A DNA stretch of 64,000 nt, taken from positions 24,896 through 88,895 of the forward strand of contig JAFQZQ010000014.1 of the NCBI GenBank assembly GCA_017405845.1, given 5' to 3'. A program made the position numbers and the translations under genes. Of this stretch, positions 1-9,960 are shown one piece after another; position 1 is the first letter of the stretch, and every line of letters begins with the position of its first letter. Source of the stretch: Mogibacterium sp. GTDB lineage: Bacteria; Bacillota; Clostridia; Peptostreptococcales; Anaerovoracaceae. The notes below the pieces were generated by a model. That model was not told the DNA's origin, ran no database searches, and worked only from the letters and a program-made list of their open reading frames with translations.

Positions 1-42
1 TCAAGGGCTAACCTTTAACTCTGACACAAGTCAAATATCTAA

Positions 43-71
43 GGCGGTTCGCAGCGAACCGCCTTTTTCTT
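43..71 (+). terminator. Intrinsic terminator of a gene upstream of the window
   Basis: Nine-base-pair stem GGCGGTTCG / CGAACCGCC with a three-base loop, followed by a T-rich run. It would end a + strand transcript entering from outside the window. BMP-type importers usually have a lipoprotein gene in front of the ATPase, so the terminated gene may be that binding protein, with partial read-through; this is inference. Confidence 0.8.
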
Positions 72-107
72 ATCATAAAATTTCTATAATTTTATGGCGG
101 ATAATAG

Positions 108-113
108 TATAAT
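108..113 (+). promoter_or_regulatory. -10 element for the nucleoside importer operon
   Basis: A perfect TATAAT lies 48 bases before the first ATG, in an AT-rich stretch just after the terminator. The -35 position has no good match, so the promoter is supported only by the -10 box. Confidence 0.4.
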
Positions 114-161
114 AATTATGTATAACTTATTACTAGATGTTAGACGGAGGAATACGGGATT

Positions 162-1760
162 ATGGATGCACCTTATGCAATAGAAATGGTGAACATTACC
201 AAACGATTCCCCGGCATCATAGCTAATGACAACATTACGCTGCAGCTGAAGAGAGGCGAGATACACGCCTTGCTTGGTGAAAACGGTGCCGGTAAATCGA
301 CCCTCATGTCTGTCCTGTTCGGTCTGTACCAGGCTGAAGAAGGCGTTATCAAAAAGGACGGAAAAGAGGTAAAAATCAACAATCCTAACGATGCGAACGA
401 CCTGGGCATCGGAATGGTACACCAGCACTTTAAACTCGTACAGTGCTTCACCGTACTCGAAAACATCATCCTCGGAGTTGAGTCAACAAAGAACGGAATT
501 CTCCAGATGGATGAAGCCAGAGAAAAGGTAAAAGCACTTTCAGAAAAATACGGACTGCAGGTCGATCCTGACGCCAAGATCGAAGATATTACTGTAGGAA
601 TGCAGCAGAGAACTGAGATCCTCAAGATGCTCTTCAGAGATAACGAGATCCTCATCTTCGACGAGCCTACTGCCGTGCTTACGCCGCAGGAGATCGAAGA
701 GCTGATGGAGATCATGAAGAACCTCAGAGCTGAGGGTAAGTCGATCCTCTTCATCACGCATAAGCTGAACGAGATCAAGGCGGTTGCTGACAGAGTTACT
801 GTACTCCGCCGCGGCAAATACATCGGAACCGTTGATGTTGCAACGACTTCGAAAGAAGAGATGAGCCGCATGATGGTAGGCCGTGATGTAAACATGGTAG
901 TCGACAAGGAGCCTGCTAAGCCTGGCGATGTTATTCTCAAGGTAGAGAACATGACAGTCGCTTCAAAGCTCCACTCGAACAACGCTGTAAAGAACGTCAG
1001 CTTCGAAGTACATGAGAGCGAGATCGTATGTATCGCCGGTATCGACGGAAACGGCCAGACCGAGTTCGTATACGGACTCACAGGCATGGAGCCTCTCGTC
1101 GACGGAAAGATCACCCTCTGCGGTGAAGACATTACCAAGGAGTCGATCCGCAAGAGAAGCAGACTGCTGAGCCACATTCCTGAGGACAGACACAAACACG
1201 GACTCGTTCTCGACTATCCTCTCGAGTACAACATGGTACTTCAGAGATACTGGCAGCCTGAATTCACATCGAAGGCCGGCTTCCTCAAGAGACCTGAGAT
1301 CCGCGCATACTCCGAGAGACTCGAGGCTGAGCACGACGTAAGATCGGGCCAGGGCCCAATCACGATCGCAAGAGCCATGTCCGGCGGTAACCAGCAAAAG
1401 GCGATCATCGCCCGTGAGATCGACAAGGATCACAAGCTGCTGGTAGCTGTACAGCCGACAAGAGGACTCGACGTCGGAGCTATCGAGGGCGTTCACAGAA
1501 ACCTCATCAAGGAAAGAGACAACGGAAGAGCCGTACTGCTCATCTCACTCGAGCTCGAAGAGGTTATGAACGTACCTGACAGGATTCTCGTAATGTACGA
1601 GGGCGAGATCGTCGGTGAGCTCGATCCTAAGAAGACGACAGTCGAAGAGCTCGGTCTCTACATGGCAGGTGCTAAGAGAAACGTCTTTATCGACGGAAAC
1701 ACGCCAGAAATAGAGGAATCCGAGGTAGTTGATAACGTTAGAGAAGGGAGGGATGCGTAA
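162..1760 (+). CDS. nupO: Nucleoside (BMP-type) ABC transporter, double ATPase subunit
   Basis: 532-residue ATPase with two fused ABC domains that powers uptake of nucleosides through the two permeases encoded next. The first domain has a complete Walker A (GENGAGKST, residues 39-47), a signature-like VGMQQR and a DEPTA Walker B. The second has a degenerate Walker A (GIDGNGQTE, about 293-301) with a good MSGGNQQK signature, as is normal for the YufO/NupA and sugar-type (RbsA) families. The start ATG at 162 follows GGAGG by 11 bases. Its stop overlaps the next start by one base (TAATG), implying translational coupling. Substrate assignment rests on family type and on deoC, udp and deoB downstream. 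No binding protein is inside the window. Confidence 0.9.
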   Translation: MDAPYAIEMVNITKRFPGIIANDNITLQLKRGEIHALLGENGAGKSTLMSVLFGLYQAEEGVIKKDGKEVKINNPNDANDLGIGMVHQHFKLVQCFTVLENIILGVESTKNGILQMDEAREKVKALSEKYGLQVDPDAKIEDITVGMQQRTEILKMLFRDNEILIFDEPTAVLTPQEIEELMEIMKNLRAEGKSILFITHKLNEIKAVADRVTVLRRGKYIGTVDVATTSKEEMSRMMVGRDVNMVVDKEPAKPGDVILKVENMTVASKLHSNNAVKNVSFEVHESEIVCIAGIDGNGQTEFVYGLTGMEPLVDGKITLCGEDITKESIRKRSRLLSHIPEDRHKHGLVLDYPLEYNMVLQRYWQPEFTSKAGFLKRPEIRAYSERLEAEHDVRSGQGPITIARAMSGGNQQKAIIAREIDKDHKLLVAVQPTRGLDVGAIEGVHRNLIKERDNGRAVLLISLELEEVMNVPDRILVMYEGEIVGELDPKKTTVEELGLYMAGAKRNVFIDGNTPEIEESEVVDNVREGRDA

Positions 1761-2908
1761 TGAAAGAGAAGAATTTGCTCAAGAACCCGTCCTTCCAGGC
1801 AATACTGACATCGCTCGTCTGCATCGTACTCGGTCTGCTGATCGGATTCGTCGTACTGCTGATGATCAATCCGGCCGGCGCGGGTGAAGCTATCAAGACG
1901 ATCCTGCTCAACTTCCTGACAAGAGCTTCCGCAGCTGCTCAGATGAAGGCTCTCGGTAACACGCTTGCCAAGACCGCACCGCTGCTGATGTGCGCGCTGT
2001 CCATCTGCTTCTGCTACAAGGTTGGACTGTTCAACATCGGAGCTCCGGGACAGTATGAGGCCGGTGCCTGCATCGGACTTTATGCCGCTCTCGCATGGCA
2101 CTGCAACTGGGTGATCTGCCTGATCCTCGCTGCTATCGCAGGAGCTATCGTCGGAGCCATCTCCGGCACACTCAAGGCTTACAGAAACGTTAACGAGGTT
2201 ATCTCGGGAATCATGCTCAACTGGATCATGCTCTACATGACCAACATGATCCTCTCCAGAAAGGCGGTCAAGGATCCTGCCAGCCCGTACACAATCAAGC
2301 TGGCTTCCGGAAACAAGGGTGCTCTGATCCCTTCCGCAGGACTCAACAAGCTGTTTGCCAACAACACAACAGTAACGATTGCGATCCCTCTCGCGATTCT
2401 CTTCGCGATACTCATCTGGGTGATCCTTTCGAAGACAAAATTCGGCTACGAGCTGCGTGCTACAGGTTTCAACAAGGAAGCTGCAAAGTATGCCGGAATG
2501 AAAGAAAAACAGAATATCATCGTAACGCTGGCTATCGGCGGAGCTCTCGCCGGAATCGGTGCGGCATTCCTCTTCCTCACAGGATATCAGGAATGGTCAA
2601 CAACACAGACATCTGTACCGGGCATGGGATTCAACGGAATCGCTGCTACATTCCTCGGCGGACTGCATCCGATCGGAACGATCTTCGCATCGTTCTTCAT
2701 CCAGTCCATCACGGACGGCGGCGCGCTCATCAACAAGTCGGTATATCCTTCGCAGATCTCTGACCTGATCTCATCGATCATCATCTACCTCTGCGGATTC
2801 GTACTGTTCTTCAAGTTCGCGCTCAACAACTGGATCAAGAAGAAAGAAAAGAAAGAGGTTTCGAAAGTCGAAGGAGCTGCCGTCAAGGCGGAAGGAGGTG
2901 ACAAGTAA
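1760..2908 (+). CDS. nupP: Nucleoside ABC transporter, permease subunit 1
   Basis: 382-residue integral membrane protein of the branched-chain/ribose-type permease family (YufP-like). Long hydrophobic stretches run from about residue 12 to 350, and the C-terminal tail is lysine-rich and cytoplasmic. It starts inside the stop of the ATPase gene and itself ends in TAATG with the next permease, so the three subunits are made from one transcript. The extra N-terminal length compared with the second permease is usual for this subunit. Confidence 0.88.
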   Translation: MKEKNLLKNPSFQAILTSLVCIVLGLLIGFVVLLMINPAGAGEAIKTILLNFLTRASAAAQMKALGNTLAKTAPLLMCALSICFCYKVGLFNIGAPGQYEAGACIGLYAALAWHCNWVICLILAAIAGAIVGAISGTLKAYRNVNEVISGIMLNWIMLYMTNMILSRKAVKDPASPYTIKLASGNKGALIPSAGLNKLFANNTTVTIAIPLAILFAILIWVILSKTKFGYELRATGFNKEAAKYAGMKEKQNIIVTLAIGGALAGIGAAFLFLTGYQEWSTTQTSVPGMGFNGIAATFLGGLHPIGTIFASFFIQSITDGGALINKSVYPSQISDLISSIIIYLCGFVLFFKFALNNWIKKKEKKEVSKVEGAAVKAEGGDK

Positions 2909-3849
2909 TGGTATTATTACTGCAATATACAATTATTTTCGCCTCGGTACTGTGCCTCGTAGCACTCGGCGGATGCTTCTCTGAGCACTCAGGCGTTATC
3001 AACCTGGGCCTTGAGGGCATCATGGTAATGGGAGCTCTCGGCGGAGCTGTAACGATGTTCCTGCTTCCTGCGAGCTCAGCAAAGATAGTCATCGTACTCT
3101 GCACAACACTCGCAGCCATACTTGTCGGTATGCTCTTCTCCTGCCTGCTGGCAGTTGCGTGCATCAACTTCAAGGCTGACCAGACCCTCATCGGTACCGC
3201 GATGAACCTGCTGGCAACAGCGGCTGCTACAGTATTCGTAAGAGCGATGAACACATCGATCAACCCTGACAACGTATCGACATCGATCCAGTACATCCAG
3301 GAGAAGAAAGCTTTCCTGAAGTACTTCGGAAAGTTCGAGTTCAACTGGTTCATGGTAATGGCAGTAGTACTGCTGATCGCATCGTATTTCCTGCTATACA
3401 AGACCAAATTTGGTCTCAGACTGCAGGCCTGCGGCGAGAACCCACAGGCTGCTGACTCGGTAGGTATCAACGTATACAAGATGCGCTGGGCAGGCGTACT
3501 CATCTCGGGATTCCTTGGCGGACTCGGCGGAATCGTGTACATCACAGCCGGCGTATCCGAGTGGAAATTCGAAATGGGCGTTGCCGGCTTCGGCTTCCTG
3601 GCTCTGGCTGTAATGATCTTCGGTCAGTGGAAACCGACCAACATCGCACTTGCAGCGCTGCTCTTCGGACTCTTCAGAGCCCTGTCCAACGTATACACAG
3701 GAATCCCATTCCTGGCTGCGATGAACATCCCGAGCACCGTATACAATATGTTGCCTTACATCATCTCACTCATCGTTCTGGCATTCACATCCAAGAACTC
3801 CAGAGCGCCGAAGGCAGAAGGTATACCTTACGACAAGGGAATGCGTTAA
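2908..3849 (+). CDS. nupQ: Nucleoside ABC transporter, permease subunit 2
   Basis: 313-residue permease, mostly membrane helices, of the YufQ type that pairs with the YufP-like subunit. The motif EHSGVINLGLEGIM near residues 26-39 is typical of these BMP-associated permeases. A GGAGGTGA ribosome site sits inside the end of the preceding gene and the ATG overlaps its stop. It is the last gene before a terminator, although the following genes continue nucleoside salvage. Confidence 0.88.
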   Translation: MVLLLQYTIIFASVLCLVALGGCFSEHSGVINLGLEGIMVMGALGGAVTMFLLPASSAKIVIVLCTTLAAILVGMLFSCLLAVACINFKADQTLIGTAMNLLATAAATVFVRAMNTSINPDNVSTSIQYIQEKKAFLKYFGKFEFNWFMVMAVVLLIASYFLLYKTKFGLRLQACGENPQAADSVGINVYKMRWAGVLISGFLGGLGGIVYITAGVSEWKFEMGVAGFGFLALAVMIFGQWKPTNIALAALLFGLFRALSNVYTGIPFLAAMNIPSTVYNMLPYIISLIVLAFTSKNSRAPKAEGIPYDKGMR

Positions 3850-3895
3850 AAAAAGGTGCCTGTCCCCGGAAGGGGAGACTAACTTTTTACAATCA

Positions 3896-3922
3896 AGCGG
3901 GAGCTTCGGCTTCCGCTTTTTT
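3896..3922 (+). terminator. Intrinsic terminator after the importer operon
   Basis: Stem AGCGGGAGC / GCTTCCGCT (one G-T pair) with a TTCG tetraloop, followed by six T. A TAGAAT at 3940-3945, 37 bases before the next ATG, may be the -10 box of the following gene, but no -35 is convincing. Confidence 0.85.
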
Positions 3923-3981
3923 ATATTGTCAATTAATGATAGAATAACTCCAAAGGGCATCGGAACTAGTTAGGGGGATTT

Positions 3982-5829
3982 ATGAATTATAAAAAGAGAA
4001 TAACTGCGCTGCTTCTGGCTTTGATGATGATTCTCACCATGATGCCTGCAATGGCATTCGCGGATGACGAGAACAATGCTTCCGATGCGGCTATTTTGGA
4101 TGTCACAAATGAAGAGGCTGCAGTTGAAGAATCACCGGCGGATGAGCCCGTAACTGTTCAGGATGAAACTTCCGGGGAGGCTGCACCGATCGATGAAGAA
4201 GTTATCGATGACGCGGATGCAGACGTTTCGGGAGAAGGTCTTGAGGAAGTCTCGTTTGGCGATGACATTGAACCGTCAACTCTTGAGGACGCTGATGCTG
4301 AAGAACTCATGGAGGAGTTCTTTCTTTCGGATACACCTGCAGAAGAAGAGCTGGTCCCGATGACGCCGAAGTCAGTAAAGGGTGACAGACTGACGGGAAA
4401 CAGCCTGAAGTTTTACAATTACTTCAAGTCGATAGTCAACAAAGTATATGCTGCAAACACTACAAGCGCGTCGATGGTCACTACAAAGAAGGTGAAGCTG
4501 TCGACCATACTTGGCAAGCGCACGTTCACTGCCAAGGAGCTCGGTGTATCAAGAATCGGATATAAGAAGGGCGGCAAATGGTATGTGGATGATGAAGCGA
4601 AGAAGAAGATCAATGCCCTTATCTCTGCGTCTGACTGGGAAACGGCCTGGCCAAAGTTATACACAAGCCTTTTGAGCGACTTGTCCGGTAAGAGCTATTG
4701 GGTAGACTGGTATTCGGAGTCAAATCCTAACGGCAAGCATTATCAGTTCATCGTATGGGACTGCCCTTTTAACTATGATTCAACCAAGCTCACTTTCCTC
4801 GCAAGCGATACGATAACATTCCGCCTGCCGGTAATTAAGGAGTTCAGATATAACAGCAAAGCATTTTATGCTTCTACCAGCAAGATCAAAAGCGCGACGA
4901 CTGCAAAGAATAAAGCGAAATCGATAGTGACGGCATTCGACAATGTAGTGAAGGACTTCTATAGTTATGATTTTACGCCGGAGCAGGTGGACTGCATCAG
5001 AATGCTCAACTATTGCGAAAAGATAGCAGAGCTTAACACCTACGATCATGAGGCAGCTGATTACAATTCAAGTAATAAAGGCGGACCGTGGAGTATGATC
5101 CCGGTGTTCGACAACGACCCAAACACCAATGCCGTGTGCTCAGGTTACGCGAGGGCTTTTAAATATCTTTGTGACCTCAGCACCTTTAACAGTGACTGGA
5201 TCGACTGTCAGATAGTATCGGGCGATGCCAGTGGAGCACATATGTGGAACACCGTCAGGATGCATGACGGCAAAAACTATCTTGTCGATCCTACCTGGAT
5301 AGACAGAGACTCTACAGATATTGTCGACCTGGAGTGGTTCCTCAGGGGAGCAACACAGGGAGATGCAAAGTCATTCACCATATCATGCAATTATAACGGC
5401 AACAACTATGAATACTCGCGTGAGTATGATGACTGGGTGGTCAAGACTTTCGCTCCTGAGGAGAGAAGGCTGTCGGACAGAAGCTATTATGACTGGCTGA
5501 ACGAAGCTATTGCAGTGGTGCCTATAACTCTTAAAAAGCCGGTTCTCAAGGCTCCGGCCAGAGGCAAAGGCTCGTTCACGGCCAAGTGGTATAAGGTCTC
5601 GGCATTCAATGCTCTGTATGTGGACGGATATCAGATACAGTACAGCACTAAGAGCAGCATGAGCGGTGCCAAGAAAGTGACGGTAAAAGGCTATGCCAGG
5701 ATGTCACGGACAATTAAAAAGCTAAAGAGAAACAAGAATTACTATTTCAGAGTGCGCAGCTATGCGAAGCTGGGTAAAAAGACGTATTACAGCCCATGGA
5801 GCGCAAAGCGTAAGGTGAAGACAAAATAG
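3982..5829 (+). CDS. Secreted transglutaminase-like protein with fibronectin type III-like end
   Basis: 615-residue exported protein. Residues 1-27 form a signal peptide (basic start, leucine/methionine-rich core, AFA cleavage region). Residues 28-130 are an acidic, low-complexity linker. A transglutaminase-like catalytic core follows: Cys386 in [11 protein letters not shown], His420 in GAHMWN and Asp436 in LVDPTW make the Cys-His-Asp triad. The last 95 residues resemble a fibronectin type III domain ([16 protein letters not shown]). The ATG follows GGGGG by five bases. Its stop is only 13 bases before deoC, so it lies in the salvage transcript although no link in function is evident. It may remodel cell-wall peptides or surface protein crosslinks; the substrate is unknown. 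Confidence 0.8.
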   Translation: MNYKKRITALLLALMMILTMMPAMAFADDENNASDAAILDVTNEEAAVEESPADEPVTVQDETSGEAAPIDEEVIDDADADVSGEGLEEVSFGDDIEPSTLEDADAEELMEEFFLSDTPAEEELVPMTPKSVKGDRLTGNSLKFYNYFKSIVNKVYAANTTSASMVTTKKVKLSTILGKRTFTAKELGVSRIGYKKGGKWYVDDEAKKKINALISASDWETAWPKLYTSLLSDLSGKSYWVDWYSESNPNGKHYQFIVWDCPFNYDSTKLTFLASDTITFRLPVIKEFRYNSKAFYASTSKIKSATTAKNKAKSIVTAFDNVVKDFYSYDFTPEQVDCIRMLNYCEKIAELNTYDHEAADYNSSNKGGPWSMIPVFDNDPNTNAVCSGYARAFKYLCDLSTFNSDWIDCQIVSGDASGAHMWNTVRMHDGKNYLVDPTWIDRDSTDIVDLEWFLRGATQGDAKSFTISCNYNGNNYEYSREYDDWVVKTFAPEERRLSDRSYYDWLNEAIAVVPITLKKPVLKAPARGKGSFTAKWYKVSAFNALYVDGYQIQYSTKSSMSGAKKVTVKGYARMSRTIKKLKRNKNYYFRVRSYAKLGKKTYYSPWSAKRKVKTK

Positions 5830-5842
5830 GAGGATCTTGGAT

Positions 5843-6499
5843 ATGGAGACAAAAGACATTCTTAAGTACGTAGACCACACTCTGCTCGCGCAGACAGCGA
5901 AGTGGGAAGACATCAAAGCGCTGATCGATGACGGAATCAAGTACGAGACCGCAAGCGTATGTATCCCACCGGGGTATGTTGCTCAGGCAAGGGAGTACAT
6001 CGGAGCAAGGCTTCCGATCTGCACAGTCATCGGATTCCCTAACGGCTACAACACAACAGCCGTAAAGGCTTTCGAGACAAGCGACGCACTCGATAACGGC
6101 GCTGATGAGATCGACATGGTAATCAACATCGGCTGGGCTAAGGACGGCAGATGGGACGACATCGAAAACGAGATCCGCACACTCAAGGAAATCTGCGGTG
6201 ATCATATTCTTAAAGTCATCATCGAGACATGCATGCTGACTGAAGAAGAGAAAGTGAAGCTCTGCGAGATCGTTACATTCGCGGGAGCTGACTTCATCAA
6301 GACTTCGACAGGATTCGGCGGCGGCGGAGCTACATTCGAAGACGTTGAGCTGATGGTGAAGAACGTCGGCGAAGGCGTTAAGGTAAAGGCTTCGGGCGGA
6401 ATCAGCGGACTCGAGGATGCTGAGAAGTATCTGGAGATAGGCGCTAAGAGGCTCGGCACCAGCAGAGTCGTAAAAGCGGCAAAAGCAGCTGAAAAATAA
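5843..6499 (+). CDS. deoC: Deoxyribose-phosphate aldolase
   Basis: Splits 2-deoxyribose-5-phosphate into glyceraldehyde-3-phosphate and acetaldehyde, the last step of deoxynucleoside use. It is a 218-residue class I aldolase. The Schiff-base lysine is in [10 protein letters not shown], and a second conserved lysine is in KASGGI. I chose ATG 5843 because AGGAGG (5828-5833) is nine bases away; an in-frame TTG at 5837 would leave only three. It follows the transglutaminase-like gene closely and precedes udp and deoB. Confidence 0.93.
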   Translation: METKDILKYVDHTLLAQTAKWEDIKALIDDGIKYETASVCIPPGYVAQAREYIGARLPICTVIGFPNGYNTTAVKAFETSDALDNGADEIDMVINIGWAKDGRWDDIENEIRTLKEICGDHILKVIIETCMLTEEEKVKLCEIVTFAGADFIKTSTGFGGGGATFEDVELMVKNVGEGVKVKASGGISGLEDAEKYLEIGAKRLGTSRVVKAAKAAEK

Positions 6500-6557
6500 A
6501 ATATAACTACAATTTTCGAAATATCTTTATATTAATTACGGAAAAGAGGTACTTCAA

Positions 6558-7355
6558 ATGGTAGATTACACAGAAGGCGGAGGCTATCAGTATCACGTTG
6601 GATTAAGACCTGGAGACGTCGGTGAGTATGTAATTCTCCCTGGCGATCCGCACAGAGTGCCAAAAATCGCAGCATATTTTGATAACGCTGAGAAGGTTGC
6701 TGACAGCCGTGAGTACGTAACTTATACAGGATATCTTGACGGGGTCAAGGTAAGCTGCACCAGTACAGGTGTAGGCGGACCGTCCGCATCGATCGCGCTC
6801 GAAGAGGTGGCGAATGTTGGCGGAAAGACCTTCATCAGAGTAGGTACATGCGGAGGCATGGATCTCGACGTAAAGGGCGGAGACATCGTAGTAGCTACCG
6901 GAGCGGTCCGCATGGACGGTACTTCAAAGGAGTATGCTCCTATAGAATATCCGGCTGTTCCTGATGTAACTGTCGCAGCTTCGCTCGTAAGAGCAGCACA
7001 GAAGCTCGGCGCTCCTTATCATACGGGAGTCGTTCAGTGCAAGGATGCTTTCTACGGACAGCACATGCCGGAGGCTCTGCCTAACAGCTATGAGCTGATA
7101 AATAAATGGCAGGCTTGGCTCAGACTCGGATGCAAGGCATCGGAAATGGAATCTGCGACCCTCTTCATCGTTGGCGCATACCGCAGAGTCAGAGTAGGAT
7201 CGTGCTTCCTTGTAGTTGCAAACCAGGAAAGAGAAAAGGCAGGTCTGCCGAATCCGCAGGAGCACGACACAGACCTTGCTATCCGTTGTGCAATCGAGGC
7301 TATCCGCATGATGATAGCTGAAGACAAGGCAAACGCAGAAAAGGAAGGTAAATAA
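6558..7355 (+). CDS. udp: Uridine phosphorylase family nucleoside phosphorylase
   Basis: 265-residue phosphorylase that would convert uridine, and possibly other nucleosides, plus phosphate into base and ribose-1-phosphate. Family marks are LPGDPHRV (phosphate site) near residue 27, [22 protein letters not shown] and [10 protein letters not shown], where the Met and Glu hold the ribose. GAGG precedes the ATG. The next gene, deoB, begins at the very next base after the stop. E. coli Udp is slightly shorter, and specificity for uridine over other nucleosides is not certain. Confidence 0.85.
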   Translation: MVDYTEGGGYQYHVGLRPGDVGEYVILPGDPHRVPKIAAYFDNAEKVADSREYVTYTGYLDGVKVSCTSTGVGGPSASIALEEVANVGGKTFIRVGTCGGMDLDVKGGDIVVATGAVRMDGTSKEYAPIEYPAVPDVTVAASLVRAAQKLGAPYHTGVVQCKDAFYGQHMPEALPNSYELINKWQAWLRLGCKASEMESATLFIVGAYRRVRVGSCFLVVANQEREKAGLPNPQEHDTDLAIRCAIEAIRMMIAEDKANAEKEGK

Positions 7356-8522
7356 ATGGGCAAGAGAGTTTTCTGGATAGTGCTCGACAGCGCGGGCATA
7401 GGCGGAGCTCTGGATGCAGCGGATTTTGGCGATTTCGGAGCCGATACATTCGGCAGCTGCTATAAAAGCGGCGAGCTGGATGTGCCAAACATGAAGAAAA
7501 TGGGCCTTATGAACATTGCCGGCACCTCGTTCTACGATCCGCAGGACGAGATCAACGGCTGCTTCTGCCGCATGCACGAGAAATCGCGCGGCAAGGATAC
7601 AACCGTAGGCCACTGGGAGATGGCAGGCATGGTTTCGCCAAAGCCGCTCCCGACATATTACGAAGGATTCCCGCAGGAGATACTCGACAAGCTCTCCGCG
7701 GCTACAGGCAGGGGCATAGTCTGCAACAAGACTTACTCGGGCACTGACGTAATTCGCGATTACGGCAAGCATCACGTGGAGACAGGTGATCTTATCGTAT
7801 ACACAAGCGCGGACAGCGTGCTTCAGATAGCGGCTCACGAGGACGTTGTGCCTATCGAGGAGCTCTACGACATCTGCCACAAGGCCAGAGAGATAATGCA
7901 GGGCGAGCACGGAGTCGGCCGCATCATCGCAAGGCCATTCGAGGGCGAGTGGCCATATAAGCGTACGGTCAGACGCCACGACTACAGCCTGCAGCCGCCT
8001 CGCGAAACAGTGCTGGATGCCTTGAAAAAAGAGGGCTTCCTCACGATCGGCGTCGGCAAGATCTACGATATCTTCGCAGGCAAGAGCGTGATGTTCAGCT
8101 ACTCCAACAAGGGCAACGAGGCCAACATGGTAAGGACCATAGACCTGGCGGATGCAGACTTTGAGGGACTCTGCTACGTGAATCTGGTAGATACAGACAT
8201 GATCTACGGCCACAGAAGGGACATCCCGGGCTACACCAAGGCTCTCAACACTGCAGATAAGCAGTTCGGCGAGCTGATGGAAAAGATGGGACCGGACGAC
8301 ATACTGATGGTTACAGCCGACCACGGCTGCGATCCGGGATACAAGGGCACCGACCACACACGCGAGGACGTTCCTTGCCTAGTATGGGGACCATCGCTCA
8401 AGAAGGGCGTAGACCTCGGCACCCGCGATACATTCGCAGACATGGCAGCTACGATCGCCGAGTACTTCGGTATCGACTACCGCGGTGACGGATCTTCGTT
8501 CCTCGCTGAGATCACTGAATAA
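7356..8522 (+). CDS. deoB: Phosphopentomutase
   Basis: 388-residue alkaline-phosphatase-superfamily enzyme that interconverts (deoxy)ribose-1-phosphate and the 5-phosphate, joining Udp to DeoC and the pentose phosphate pathway. The N-terminal WIVLDSAGIGGALDA metal site, KDTTVGHWE (phosphorylated Thr region) and TADHGCDP with GTDHTRE metal ligands are all present. Length matches the family. It abuts udp directly, with AAGGAAGG before the start. Confidence 0.95.
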   Translation: MGKRVFWIVLDSAGIGGALDAADFGDFGADTFGSCYKSGELDVPNMKKMGLMNIAGTSFYDPQDEINGCFCRMHEKSRGKDTTVGHWEMAGMVSPKPLPTYYEGFPQEILDKLSAATGRGIVCNKTYSGTDVIRDYGKHHVETGDLIVYTSADSVLQIAAHEDVVPIEELYDICHKAREIMQGEHGVGRIIARPFEGEWPYKRTVRRHDYSLQPPRETVLDALKKEGFLTIGVGKIYDIFAGKSVMFSYSNKGNEANMVRTIDLADADFEGLCYVNLVDTDMIYGHRRDIPGYTKALNTADKQFGELMEKMGPDDILMVTADHGCDPGYKGTDHTREDVPCLVWGPSLKKGVDLGTRDTFADMAATIAEYFGIDYRGDGSSFLAEITE

Positions 8523-8544
8523 TTAGGAAGGTACATAGTTAATC

Positions 8545-9954
8545 ATGGCAGATACGATTGCTGCGATTTCAACAGCGCCCGGTGAGGGCGGAATAGGGAT
8601 TGTAAGGGTCAGCGGCCCTGAAAGCGAGAGCCTCATGAAGAGGCTCATGCTTTCATGTCCCGAAAATATAGAACCGAGGCATGCTTACCTCGGCAAGATA
8701 GTAAAAGACAGCGCGGATACGAAAGCCGAAGTTATCGATGAGGGCATATTCCTCTTCATGAAGGCTCCGGCTTCGTACACCGGCGAAGACATGCTTGAGA
8801 TACAAGGCCACGGCAGCAATGTTTCGCTCAGAGCGATACTCGCTGCTATACTCGATTCGGGTCTTCAGGATGTGAGGATGGCTGACCCGGGAGAGTTCAC
8901 CAAGCTCGCTTTTCTGAACGGCAAGATGGACCTCTCACAGGCCGAAGCTGTCATCGACATCATCAAGGCAAAAAGCGACCTGTCCCTTGAAATTGCTGAG
9001 GGACAGCGTGCGGGCAGGCTTAGCGAAAACATTCAGGACATACGTGACGCACTGATTGATGTGCTGGCGCAGATGGCTGTGGATATCGACTATCCGGATG
9101 AGGATTACGAGGTAGGAAACGATGATTATGGCGAGCTCATCGACCGGCTCAGATGGGTGCACTCGGATGTTGAGGAGCTCCTTGATACCGTGCGCATCGG
9201 AAGGATCGCCCGCGAAGGCGTCAGGGCTGTCATCGCAGGTAAGCCTAATGCCGGCAAGAGCTCACTGATGAATGCGATACTCGGCGAGGGCCGCGTGATT
9301 GTCACGGACGTGCCGGGTACAACGCGCGATACTGTCGAAGAGAGCGCTTCGATGGGCGGAGTTCCTATCGTGCTGGTCGACACTGCCGGACTGCATGACT
9401 CCGATGATAAGGTAGAGAAGATCGGCATCGAGAAGACGACGCATGCCATCGCAGGCGCGGATCTGGTGATTCTGGTGTTTGATGGCAGTCAGCAGCTCGA
9501 TGAAGAGGACGATCACGTCATCTCATATGTGGAAAACATGAGCAGCGACAACATCCTTGTCGTTATAAACAAGGAGGATCTCGGCAGATCGATCACTGAA
9601 GAGGCTATTCTTGAAAAACTTCCGGGCGTGAGGATAATCAGTACATCGCTCATTGGCAAGGGGGCCGTCGAAGCTGCAAAGAAGGTATCGGAGTCGATTG
9701 GGGAAATGCTCAATCTCGGCAAGATCAATGTGCAGGAGATGAATATTGTCACGAACGAGAGGCACGTTCATCTTCTGAGGAAAGCTTCGATAGATATAGA
9801 CGATGCCATCAACATGCTGCAAAACGGTGAACCTGTTGAAGTTGCTGAGCTTTCGGCTCATTACGCATACGAGGAACTGGGCAAGATAATCGGTGAAGAA
9901 GTAGGCGATGAGATACTCGATACAGTCTTCAGCAAGTTCTGCCTGGGGAAATAA
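8545..9954 (+). CDS. mnmE: tRNA modification GTPase MnmE
   Basis: 469-residue GTPase which, with MnmG, makes the carboxymethylaminomethyl group on U34 of certain tRNAs. An N-terminal folate-binding domain comes first, then helical segments, then the inserted G domain: P-loop GKPNAGKSS at 232-240, DTAGLHD as G3 and NKED as G4. The protein ends in CLGK, the family's conserved C-terminal cysteine motif. AGGAAGGT precedes the ATG. MnmG follows within seven bases. Confidence 0.96.
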   Translation: MADTIAAISTAPGEGGIGIVRVSGPESESLMKRLMLSCPENIEPRHAYLGKIVKDSADTKAEVIDEGIFLFMKAPASYTGEDMLEIQGHGSNVSLRAILAAILDSGLQDVRMADPGEFTKLAFLNGKMDLSQAEAVIDIIKAKSDLSLEIAEGQRAGRLSENIQDIRDALIDVLAQMAVDIDYPDEDYEVGNDDYGELIDRLRWVHSDVEELLDTVRIGRIAREGVRAVIAGKPNAGKSSLMNAILGEGRVIVTDVPGTTRDTVEESASMGGVPIVLVDTAGLHDSDDKVEKIGIEKTTHAIAGADLVILVFDGSQQLDEEDDHVISYVENMSSDNILVVINKEDLGRSITEEAILEKLPGVRIISTSLIGKGAVEAAKKVSESIGEMLNLGKINVQEMNIVTNERHVHLLRKASIDIDDAINMLQNGEPVEVAELSAHYAYEELGKIIGEEVGDEILDTVFSKFCLGK

Positions 9955-9960
9955 TAATTG

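Noticed and set aside
173..1195. Long - strand open frame opposite the importer ATPase gene, and many similar ones
   Set aside because: They mirror the codon pattern of strongly supported genes on the other strand and have no ribosome sites or recognisable domains.
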